A DNA stretch of 64,000 bases, taken from Oxytricha trifallax. Lineage: Eukaryota > Ciliophora > Spirotrichea > Sporadotrichida > Oxytrichidae. Position numbers and translations under genes: made by a program. Each line of letters starts with the position of its first letter. Position 1 is the first letter of the stretch. Positions 48,317-60,304 of this stretch are shown here, in pieces. The DNA lies in NCBI GenBank assembly GCA_000711775.1, contig ARYC01000753.1, forward strand, positions 1 to 64,000. Reading direction: 5' to 3'. Under the pieces are notes generated by a model. The model searched no databases. It had not been told where the DNA came from and saw only the letters and a program-made list of their open reading frames with translations.

Positions 48317-49457
48317 AGCCCTGGAAAACTTGTGACGGGGATTCTACATAAAATTTGTATTCTGTAAAAGACTATTATTGCTTGAATCTCTTATAGCAAA
48401 CTCTCCTCTCCCAAAAGGTCTCTTAAATACAGGCTGGTAAGCAGATCTTTGCAACTCCTTTAATTCACCAAAAGAATCCTCCTTCTGATTGAAAGTTTAG
48501 TTGGAAAACTTACTGTTTAGTGGTACCTTCATATCTCTGATCTAGATTTTGATCTTGATTTTTCAGAATTTAAAGTTTAAAACCACCTAGCTTTTGCTCT
48601 TGAGTTTTCTTGTTCCAAAACTAAAAATCTTTTTCCATGTGATTACTGTTAATTGACTCTTAAACCTTTTTAAGTTATATTTATTGAAGTGTAAAATTAA
48701 ATAGTCTAAAATAAATTTATTATAAAAATACAAATTTTGTCAAAAATTATTTACTATCATTAATTCATTTAGTTTATAACATTTTATAATGTCCGAATTT
48801 ATAATATTATTTATAGAAGTTTATTTTTATGGATTTTACTATAAATAATTTCTCTAAAAAATCCCCTTACCTTACTTAATTCATATTATTTAAAGACTTA
48901 GAACTTTTTATATAGATTTTTATTTTAATTTTTATTATATATGGTATAGCTTGGATGTGAATAGCTCTTTTTGTCAGTAAAATTATTAGCAGGAAGATTC
49001 ATCTCATTTCCAGTGTGGTCTCTCAAAACTCTGTCATCATGAACATGAATTCTACTTTGAAGTTGATTAAAGACTGGTAATTGGTTCGTCATCACGTTTG
49101 AGTTTTGATCTTTCTTCTTGAGTGTCTAACCATTGCGAAAGTGAGGCTATATTATGAGTTGATTGAAAGGTTCTTGATAAAAAGCAGACTCTCTTTCATT
49201 CTGCAATTCCTCAAACAAATTTTCACCAGGCTTGAAATTTATAGAATCAACAAATGGACCTTCAACAAATTATTTCGACCGATAAAGATTTTATTAGAAA
49301 TTATTTGATTGACTATTTCTCTAAGACTCTCTGTCAATTAGTTGAAGGTCTTGATGCTGTATTGCAAGATTTATTGAATGAGGTTACATAACAGAAAATG
49401 AATTTTTTTTTCGCGGTCAATTTCTAAGCTCTTTTCTAGTCGATCAAAGAAACCCAT
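48317..49457 (-). CDS. Array block B, young copy 2
   Basis: Identical, as far as I compared, to the copy at 43850-44990, with the same frame changes. Shared identical breaks mean they predate the duplication or are not true breaks (unremoved IESs). Confidence 0.5.
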
Positions 49458-49464
49458 AAATTAA

Positions 49465-51416
49465 ACAAGTTATTTTAAATTAATTAATAATTATAATCTC
49501 CCTGTATTATTGCTCTTATATACTCATTATCAATTTATAAACTGAATCTGCTGTAGTAAAGATTTGGGTCAAGTAAGTGTGTAATAACATCATTTATCAG
49601 CTTCATTGCAATCTAAAATGTCATTAAACTTTTAAATCCTTACTCTTTCATGGGTGCTTTTTGTGAAGAATTCAGGGTAGCTGTTTTTAAAAATCAATTC
49701 TATCTCAATTCTCACAGCCAGTAGTATCATTGGCATTATGAATGTTGGAAACACTCTTTTACCAGTATACTTGCTTTCAAGTTCGCTCTATATTTAGGCA
49801 ATTGAAATAAACAGCAGTTTTTTGTGATAAGCATCTAATGGTAATTAATTAATGTGACCAAAAACACTCCAGTATACCAAATGAGATACTAATCCTATTA
49901 ATCTTGCATTTTTCTGACTTTAAATTTCTTTTAAAGCTTTCATAATGTCATCAAATTCAAGATTTGGCTTGTTCTATTCTAAAGCCAGGTTATTCTTTTT
50001 AGTAACTGGATTTTTAAGTAATGAAAAAGCACTTTGTTTTTAAGTCATGCCTCCAGTTCCATTTATTAAGTGATTTTATTACATGCCAATATTTTATTGC
50101 ATTTTAGCAGTGGACTTATTTTTCTTGTAGTTATGAATGATGTCATTGATTTCATCTCCCTCTGTAACATGAGGAATGATTTTAATTGGAAAATCTTTGG
50201 TGTACTTAAACATATCCATGATAATTTATTCTATCGAAACTGCTATTGGAGTCTACAACTCACTTAAGAACTCCTCTTTATTTTGCAGTTAGCTTAAGGG
50301 AAACTGTAATGCATTAGTTTCTAGAATGTTGAAATTCTTAGCTTTACCTAATTTCTCCATAATTTTTTATTGTTAAGCTAAGTCGTCTGCTGTGACCTAG
50401 CCTACTCCATTTTCTTAAAGTTTAAGAGGGCCTGTGTCAAGTGCATAAGGATATAAAAATTTGGTCTTCCAATAGTCTAAATCTAAGTTCATCTCATTTT
50501 TCTTAGATTCTATGTCTCTCTTTAGTGTGTCAACATTCTAATCTTGCCTTTTCTTTACCCATTAATTATATTTCTTAATTGACTCGTCATGAAACTACTA
50601 GAACCTGTTAATGTTCATTTCAAAAATTGACTGCGATTTTTATTTCGCGTTATTCATTAAGAGGGCCTAAGTGTTAGCGTTACTGCTACTATTGTGATTA
50701 AATGTGTCTTTATTTTCTTTTGCTTCTTGATTGTTTAAGTTTGGATTTAACAGCATTGAAGCCAGGGGATCATTTAAATTGCTTTAATTAGGTTTAAATT
50801 TAATGGGGGGGGTTATTTGCCAATGCTTAATAAAATGAAAATTCAATGTCGTTTGTGCTTGATTAGTTATTATTCTTATTCTGTTGCTCTTTTATCTAGA
50901 GAATGGCCTCCCTGTTATTTTCGAAAGATTGCTTCTTCACTTTATTAGGGTAAATGTAAAGTACATCGGCAAGCCAGCCACTGTTATTCCAACCAGGTGA
51001 AAATTCACTAGAACTTAAAGGAGCTGTTTTTAAGAGATTCGCTATATTTTTGGAATTTGGTTCGATTCCTATTTACTCAAGATAACGCACTGCATATTCG
51101 TACTATATTACTTTTACGAAGTTATCATCTAATTCAATTGGTTGCTAAAAATTAAAGTTATTAATTAAGAGATCTCAGGTAAATTATCTTGTTAGAAATA
51201 AGTTAGACTTTTCTTGACTATGAAAATTATAATCAAAATTTATATAGTATGTAATCTCAATTTGTTTAAATAACTTCTAACTTTAATACCTACCCCTGAT
51301 CCACCTTTTAGCGGTATCGCAATAACAATTTCCTTATTTTCCTATTTCTTATTAAACCTTTGAACTGGTGGAACTTTGAGTTTTTTCATAAATTCTTCGT
51401 AAAGTCTTGTCCCCAT
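49465..51416 (-). CDS. Array gene A, copy with its own first exon
   Basis: Exon 1 from ATG 51416 (MGTRLYEEFMKKLKVPPVQR, ending L-K-G-G-S-G) is followed by a 149-bp GT-AG intron (51145-51293), then QPIELDDNFVKVIQYEYAVR, FSPGWNNSGWLADVLYIYP and the array-shared part: KKYNQWVKKRQDQNVDTLKR, LDYWKTKFLYPYALDTGPL, IGLVSHLVYWSVFGHINQL, FPTFIMPMILLAVRIEIELI. A 31-bp intron (49613-49643) precedes the C-terminal piece KLINDVITHLLDPNLYYSR. About 560 residues, helical, no family recognised. This is the only A copy with exon 1. Its C-tract has eight C, which breaks frame; ten (or seven) would keep it. Confidence 0.65.
51145..51293 (-). other. 149-bp GT-AG intron of array gene A
   Basis: Donor GTAGGT, acceptor TTTTAG on the minus strand; joins G-G-S-G to Q-P-I-E-L in frame. 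Confidence 0.65.
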
Positions 51417-51562
51417 TTTTATTTCTAAGTTTATTATAACTTATTTGATAATTTAAAATTAACTTGCAGTTATATTTATATTAATATTTAATTTTAATTA
51501 AGAATTTTGTTAAATATTTTAAGTTATCAATTTTATTATAAAGACTAAACTTCTCTATCAGA

Positions 51563-51800
51563 TCATGTGTAAGAAGAGAGAATCCACTTCTGCTTGTCCT
51601 TGACCACAGCCACACACCCCTCATTATCCTTGTCTGCGTTCATGCAGCAAGACCAGCACTCTTAATTGTCAAATCTGTTAAGTTCCCATTTTCCGTTGTG
51701 ATAGTACTGTTTTTATTTAGTGTTCTTTAATGTCCTTGTCATATCAGGTTTTAGAGTTAGTTGTGGGTCTTCTGGTTTAAAATTACAAATTTATAATTTG
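51563..51800 (-). CDS. Cys-containing C-terminal block
   Basis: Minus-strand frame KPEDPQLTLKPDMTRTLK, then YYHNGKWELNRFDNQECWSC and CMNADKDNEGCVAVVKDKQK, ending LSSYT at TGA 51563-51565. The cluster C-W-S-C-C with a later G-C could bind zinc. It follows the five-exon gene on the same strand and may be its last exon, but a TGA at 51868 intervenes and no phase-compatible splice was found. Confidence 0.5.
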
Positions 51801-51867
51801 AATATATCTATTAAATCAAGGATATCTTAAATAAACCAGGTACGTATAAGTCGTACCTATAAATAAT

Positions 51868-52807
51868 TCAAAGTTCCTTGGCAATATGCTGTGCTTCATA
51901 CATCTTCTTGAAGACTATAGCTTCAACTCTTTCTTTAGTGGCTCTTGGCAACTCGTGTAAAGTTTACTTCATAAATGCGTCCTTCATTTCAGCCAACTCT
52001 TCCTTTTCTTAGCGAAGTGATTCATTATAGTGTTTTGTTAGCAAATGGGGTGGGATGTACTTATCTCTGACTAATTGCTCATTCTTTATTTTGGTTTTCT
52101 GCTGCATTACTTTAGTGCTATAGTATACCGTGAAAAACTAGAAGTTTAAACTTACTCTTCGTGGATCTTTTTGTATTACTCTCTGGGGATGGGTACAGCA
52201 TGCGAAACCTCCCAGCCATCATGATAAATGTCTCTGGTGTCTGTACCTGAATAAACCCGAGGATCTTTTGGTGGCAAGATTTTCTCATCTTTTAAGCCGA
52301 ATCGAACCTATAATAAGAAGGGTTACAATTTAAATTAAAGCTAATTGTTGAGTAAAATTTACGTTGAAAAGATTTTATTGGTGATTTTCGGGTAATTTAT
52401 GGCCGACAGTTGCATTACTTAAATTCCACTCATTCTTCTTAGTTCCAAGTATATCAGGATTAGTTAACTCCTTCACATGCTTAACTGATTCTCTCACCTA
52501 TTTTTATGATTAACAATCATAAATTTAATGAAGTTTTAGAAATTAGTTGAAAGGTTTACACAACATACATTTCCTGCAATGTCGGATGAGTGAAAAAAGT
52601 TTTGGTCTTTTGGATAATTAACTTTTCCATTTTTAATGCTTCCGATTTTCTTAGGTTTAGGGAGTGAACCTGTCATTTACATATGACCACTTTTAAGAAG
52701 CTAATCTTCATCCTAAAGAATAAAAAAGTTAATTTGAATTTAATATGTGGTTAATTTCTTACATTGAGAGTCTTCAAACGTTATTGAAGTATGCTTTATA
52801 AGAACAT
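51868..52807 (-). CDS. Five-exon gene, unknown, probably axonemal-type
   Basis: Exons: 52763-52807, 52569-52712, 52363-52497, 52156-52307, 51868-52117. All four introns (50, 71, 55 and 38 bp) have GT-AG ends and keep phase, giving 241 residues from ATG 52807 to TGA 51868-51870. The protein is basic and charged: SLPKPKKIGSIKNGKVNYP, PKDPRVYSGTDTRDIYHDG, KYIPPHLLTKHYNESLRQEK. The Y-S-G-T-D-T-R-D-x-Y and short Pro-containing segments resemble small ciliary microtubule-associated proteins, an impression only. Intact. Confidence 0.7.
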
Positions 52808-52916
52808 ATTTTATTTATTTCTATTATTTATTTTATAATTTCTTTCATTAAATAAATATATAATCTATCTATATCAAGTAGGCTCAGCAATATTAAAGTG
52901 AAATTCTAATATTAAT

Positions 52917-53159
52917 TCATTTTTTAGATAGACTTTCATTTCTATTTTGCCCCATTGTATTTGATGCACTTGCTTGTCCTGCATTTGAAGCCAATTTAAA
53001 AATTGGTTCTTTCTTTCTTAACTCGAGATTATGATTAATCTTATTAACTGCTATTTGAAACATCTGAACTCTATTTAATAAATCTAGACCAGGATCTATT
53101 TCATTATCTCCGCCATTTTAAGTAGTCATCATATTTGCCATACTTGGCTTTTAAGTCAT
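52917..53159 (-). CDS. Small unknown protein (80 aa)
   Basis: ATG 53159 to TGA 52917-52919. It reads MTQKPSMANMMTTQNGGDN, then LDLLNRVQMFQIAVNKINHN and a charged tail. One amphipathic helix, otherwise polar. It could be a 3' exon of the next gene upstream on the same strand. No family recognised. Confidence 0.5.
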
Positions 53160-53229
53160 ATAAGAATTTGTACATATAGTTAAAGCAAAATTTGATAAAT
53201 ATCTTCAAGAAAATTAAAAATTCTATTAA

Positions 53230-53607
53230 TCAAGAATTATGTCTGGGATGCGGCAACTAACTCCTCCTGTTATTAGTAAAAGCAGTCTGAGCTCCCCCAT
53301 GAGACTATCGCTAACTGCTACCAATATTTTAAGCAAATTCGTTCTATGTAGCTGTGAACTTTCTCCTCAACCCTGGCTAAGCTGATTGAATTTAACCGTA
53401 ATTAGTTTTGTCTGGATTGGCTGCACCTCCAAAAATTGCTCTCACCTTGCCTTCTGATGGGTTTGGAATCAATTATTAAACCAGAGCACTGCGAGTATAG
53501 AACTTATTTCTTATTTTAGGCAATGTTGAAGATTTCGCTTTCTATTAATAAAATTTAAGAATACTCTAATGTTTTAATACCTCATACTTAATGTTTATTG
53601 CTTCCAT
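53230..53607 (-). CDS. Small basic protein (about 112-125 aa)
   Basis: ATG 53607 to TGA 53230-53232. An in-frame 39-bp segment (53542-53580) has GT-AG ends and AT-rich content, so it is probably an intron; without it the protein reads MEAINIKYE-KAKSSTLPKI. Further: GKVRAIFGGAANPDKTNYGQ and QPGLRRKFTATQNEFAQNIG. Basic, Gly/Asn-rich, likely disordered. No family recognised. Confidence 0.55.
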
Positions 53608-53938
53608 ACCAGACTCCAGGAAACTGAATCTGCTTAAAGTAAAACATTATTTTAAGGGAGATGATAATCCAATAAATGTTGATATTATATATTTTTTTGT
53701 CAATAAGTAATACATTATGCCTATTATGAATTTAAAATGTAAATTTATATGTCTACTTCCTTGCAATTTATAATTTCAATAATTTTTTTAATAAAACTAA
53801 TTATAATTAGTTCCTACAAATTTATTTGATTAAAAATCATTAAATTATATTCTTATCTTGACTTCATAAAAATTAAGAAAATAAAAAATGAACTAAATAT
53901 ATTTGTTTATTAATCTTTTTAATATTTGTGAATTATAA

Positions 53939-56500
53939 ATGAATTCAGAATTTGTAACTGAAAAGTTATACACTTTAAACGATGAAAATTATGACTCTTA
54001 CCGTATAATGGAATATAAAATGCCTTCATCCCATAATTATTACGACTATCCAAAAATTTAATAACAACCATAAAAATTTAGCAATTTAGATCTATAAAGA
54101 TTAAATACACAAACTACAAGCGACGATATGGAATACCTTAAAAGCTTAAATTTATAGTCAAGCAAATTAGGTATAATTAAAGTAAGCTGCAGGAATAATT
54201 TAACCAATAAATTTTAAAATAGCTATTTTAGAAATATAATTAGTTCTTGAATTGATAAGAAAAACATCATAATACATTTTTATCAATTTTATATATAATT
54301 TATAATTTCTTAACCAATAAGGAATCAAGTACCAATTAATATTAAGTTCTGCCTGTTAAACATGCTAAATTTAGAAGTAGCCGATAGTCACAAGCTTTTA
54401 TTGATCAAGTAGCTTAAAACACATAAATCTATCAAAACCAGTCTGTGAAAATAAGCAGTAGAAATAACTAAAGTTTTGATAATTCTTATTTAAAATAGAA
54501 CAAGAAATTAACTTAGTAATCCTTTTCCTCTTATAATACTACTGTAATTAATGAAATGATTTTGTAGTTGAAACCAATATATGTATTTTTTAATAATTTA
54601 ATTTACATAAGAGTAGGATATATCATATTGAGACAAAGTTATAGATTTAAAACTAAATAAAATAATTCAATTATCCAAGAATTGCTTAAAAATTTACTAC
54701 TATCTATAAAATATTTATAAAAATACATTTTAAAATTTACAAAATAATAAAATGTCTCTGTATAACTTTATTATATTCATCTCAAATAAAATCTAATATT
54801 ATAATAAAGCCTTTTTACAAGGAATTTTGAATGAACAAAGAAAGAAAATCGTATACTCTAATGTAATTTCAAAGAATAATGAAAGGAAAATTAAATTGAA
54901 TAATATGCTAAAAAACTACCGAAATCAAGTATAAAATGAACCTTACTATTATAATCAGTAAATAATGTTTGAATCCAATAAAAATGAAAAAGTTTATGAA
55001 GTAAATTTATCGTAAAATCATTAGAACTAACTTGAAGACGCTAATCTATAATCTTCCAGATTGAATTCTTAAGTCATAAGAAAAAGTATCAGAGACTTTT
55101 AGAATAAATCTCTTTAGTAATCTCAAAACAGTGAAGTCAAAGCCCTTTTCAAAGATTTAAATAAGTAAAACTTGATAAAAAAGCTAAAAGATTAACTTCA
55201 AATGAGAAAATTTACAGAAATGGGGGAGTTGATCAAAGGTCAATAAGTATTCTCAAATTTGTAAAGTTAAAGAGTATCTTTTGCCTTATTAAATCAAAGT
55301 AAGGATAGTAAAATTTTGGAAAAGGTAACTAGGAATCAAGATATAAATAAATCGAAGAATCAATCAGTAGATATATCAAAGTTAAATTTTGATAATATGA
55401 GAATTGAAAAGAAGAAGTATTCTTTAAATAAAACAAACTTCAAGCCAAATCTAAATGTATACAATACAAATAATTATATTCAGGGAGTATAATTGAATTT
55501 AGATATTATTTTAGTTTTAATTCCAAGATATTAAAGAGAAAGCTAAAATTTTTTATATTTACTAATTTATAAGGGTAAATGAAAAAGTTTTCCTATTAAT
55601 TTTATTTTAAATTAAGAGAATTAAAGTTTATAAATAGAATAATCTATGACTTTATGATTATAAATTCAAAAACTAAAATAGTTTATTTTTTAGCATCCAT
55701 CATTTAATTTCTAAAATAAATTTAAAATTATAATAATAGCTATTAGTAATCAATTAATAATTCTCCCAGAATAAATATTTCAAGAAACTAATTGCAAAGA
55801 GATTTGTCTTAATAAATATCTACTTCAAGTATTAGTAGTTAAATATTAAAATTGAAGAATACAATCATAATTTATTAATATTTTTATATTTATATTATAA
55901 ATGTATTTTTTTGAAATATTTCTATAGAATTCTTTTGAAAAATAATCAAAAAGTCAAAAGTAATGCGAATAATAAAGCATTAGTTTTATAATATAAAGTT
56001 ATACAGTTAAATAATTCAGTCAACAATAATAATATTAATTTAAATTAATATTTGTAATATGATGTGTGATATCAAGATTAATCAGAGAAATTAAATAATT
56101 TTTAATCCATTACCAAATTAATAAGACATCCAAATTAAATAGTCCCTTCAAAAATATTTATTCAAGCCTTATGTTTAGGTACAAGAGAATTTGGTAAAAA
56201 TTAAGTAAAAACTAAAATAAGAGCGATAAAATTTACAAAACTTTAACTTTTTATAGTCAGAGCAATAATTTCCAACTTATGTAAAAAACTCCTTTAAAGC
56301 AAGTGAGTTTATTAAGACTAAAAGCTTTGTCATTAAGAGAAATAACAACTAAATGCTTTAATTAATTTCTTTTAATATAATTATTTCAATTTTATGATAG
56401 ATGCTATTGAAAACTCCAAATAAGTATAAAAATAATGAACGCTGGATGAACTCATAAGTAGAGTAGGTTTAGTTAGTAAATCAGAATATTTTCTTAGAAT
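53939..56500 (+). CDS. Gln/Asn/Ser-rich protein with several exons
   Basis: ATG 53939: MNSEFVTEKLYTLNDENYD to a donor at about 54180. Later blocks: about 54318-54570 (RSSRQSQAFIDQVAQNTQIY); about 54810-55500, with coiled-coil sequence (LIKKLKDQLQMRKFTEMGEL); about 55760-55860 (QLQRDLSQQISTSSISSQIL); about 56130-56400 (ENLVKIKQKLKQERQNLQNF); and about 56400-56500, ending NQNIFLE at TGA 56498-56500. Gln is mostly TAA/TAG. Gaps are AT-rich introns or IESs. The coiled coil amid disordered sequence suggests a scaffold; no family recognised. Confidence 0.55.
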
Positions 56501-56647
56501 GATATAATTTTACAGTAAATATGGATATTAAAAGTAAATTCTATTACTAACTATGATAATATCACTCTGTTAAGGTAATCACAGAAGGATTTATTAAACA
56601 TAAATCATAAATTAAAAGATCATTAATCAAATTTTTTTTAAAGAATC

Positions 56648-57649
56648 ATGAATATTGCAAGTTCACACGCAGCTCACTCTCATCACATGATTAAGCGGGC
56701 ACTTCTTGCTGTAGCAAATGGTTCAGAAGATGTGGAGACAGTCACTGTAATTGATATATTGAGAAGAGGAGGAATCCCTCTCACTGTAGCCAAAGTTTTT
56801 GAGAGCTCAGGTTCATAGGCTCATGGAGAGTCAGAAATGTAACAAGTTTCTCCAGCTTCTGATCTAAGCAATAATCTTCAATGCACTCTAATGTCTAAGA
56901 CTCTCTTAGTAAAACATAATTTCTATTAAAGTTTTATAATAGGTTGCTGATAAAAAATTGACTGATGTTTTGAACGATAATTTCGACATGATTATCCTAC
57001 CTGGTGGTGGCAAGGGTGCTGTAAGTTTACATATTCTTTTTTCCTATAATTTCTTAAGATTCATGAATTAAGGATTATAAGGTTAACTTAAATCTAATAT
57101 ATTTTTATCCAAAAGTCAAGTATGAATATCTGATTATATAAACTGGCTGGCTTAAGCCCTAGTATTAATTCCGTACAGCTTTAAATGTTAATAATAATAT
57201 ATTTTTATAGGATACTTTCTCTAAGAGCAAAGATTTAAAATTGATGCTTATGAGATAACATGAATAAAACAAGTTAATTGCAGCAATATGTGCGTCCCCT
57301 GCTTAGGTCTTGGTACCTTTTGGAATCCTTAAGAGCTAGAATGCAACTTGCTACCCTTCAATGCAAAACTAACTCAAGAATCAAAAGCATATAAATGATT
57401 TAGTTGTCATGGATCATAACTTAAGTAAGTAAAAGAGTCCTTTGGCTAAACAAACTACTACTATATAATTAGTTTACCAACCTAAGAAATTATTAAAAAT
57501 CAACGTTTTCTAATATTAATTCATTTATAGTCACAAGTCAAGGGCCAGGTACAGCTGCTCAATTTGCATTTAAATGCTTGGAAATGTTGAAAGACAGAAA
57601 AGAGGTTGATAAAGTTTCAAAGGCGATGCTAATAGACTATAACGTCTGA
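56648..57649 (+). CDS. DJ-1/PfpI-family protein (PARK7-like)
   Basis: Four exons (56648-56908, 56943-57020, 57211-57424, 57531-57649) give 223 residues; all three introns have GT-AG ends and keep phase. Family motifs in order: RALLAVANGSEDVETVTVID, the strand DMIILPGGGKGA, the nucleophile elbow LIAAICASPAQVLVPFGIL (Cys equivalent to the DJ-1 active-site Cys), and ITSQGPGTAAQFAFKCLEML. DJ-1 proteins act in oxidative-stress defence and glyoxal/protein repair in the cytosol. An insertion of about 12 residues rich in Ser/Glu follows the first beta-alpha unit. Intact; start chosen because a second Met (residue 14) lies directly before the fold. Confidence 0.9.
56909..56942 (+). other. 34-bp GT-AG intron of the DJ-1-like gene
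   Basis: Donor GTAAAA, acceptor ATAATAG; phase 0. Confidence 0.75.
57021..57210 (+). other. 190-bp GT-AG intron of the DJ-1-like gene
   Basis: Donor GTAAGT, acceptor TTATAG; joins G-G-K-G-A to D-T-F-S. Confidence 0.75.
57425..57530 (+). other. 106-bp GT-AG intron of the DJ-1-like gene
   Basis: Donor GTAAGT, acceptor TTATAG; phase 1; joins to T-S-Q-G-P-G-T. Confidence 0.75.
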
Positions 57650-58145
57650 TTATGAAGAATAAGCTTAGAGTATAAAGAAAATAATTCTATTTTTAGCTAA
57701 TTACAGGCAATAAACTTGACTACATCATATAAACATAAACTATATTATAATTTTAAAGAGTAGAAATAGTCTTAATTTAATTTATTTGATTGGCTTAATT
57801 TGGTGAAACATTGAATTGAAAAATTATATAGAATATATTTAGTTTACTTATGATAAGATTATGAAAAGAATATTTGAAATATTTAAATAAAAAATATAAA
57901 AGTTAGTCTATAAAGCTGTTAATTTATTTTATTAGTTTAAATACAGAAGAGTGATTCTTATTTCCAATGTTAGTATTTTAATTTACTCTCACATTTTACA
58001 TATTATTAGTTATAGGTTTTACTATTGATACAAAGAAAAACATTTATCTAATTATATGTAAAATTAGAATTTAAGTATATAGTTTAATTATTATTGCAAT
58101 AAGGCAAGTCTTATTAATTACTATTCAGTTTTCCTTTCCGGCATT
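57650..58145. other. Intergenic AT-rich DNA
   Basis: Between converging genes; nothing coding-like. Confidence 0.45.
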
Positions 58146-58151
58146 AAAACA

Positions 58152-60011
<1,860 letters not shown>

Positions 60012-60304
60012 GATTTATACTTTTATTAAAATTTATATTAATCTTATGCTGCTGTGCTTTATTTAAACTAATAATAATCATGAAATTGCTCAGTATAGTA
60101 TATTTTACCAATGTCTTATACATTAAATTGTGATTTTGAAATCTTTAAACACGGAAATTTAATAGCAATACACTTTGAGATTTTATAATATATTTGTGAA
60201 TATTGTTTTATTTTCATTAAAATTCTGAACAATTAAGATATAAAGAGAAATTTATAAAACATTATTAATATCTTTCATTTCTCAAAATTTATTTAAGTGG
60301 ATCT

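Larger units (their letters stand above)
40541..50990 (-). repeat. Tandem array: 4.47-kb unit, about 2.3 copies
   Basis: Positions repeat with period 4468 then 4467 (e.g. the same sequence at 41135, 45603 and 50070). Copies: 40541-45008, 45009-49475, and a partial third to about 50975, where it meets unique DNA. Copies 1 and 2 differ at only a few bases (e.g. near 40793, 41871 and 41912), so the duplication is very recent, or is kept uniform by conversion. Each unit carries blocks A, C and B on the minus strand. Confidence 0.92.
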
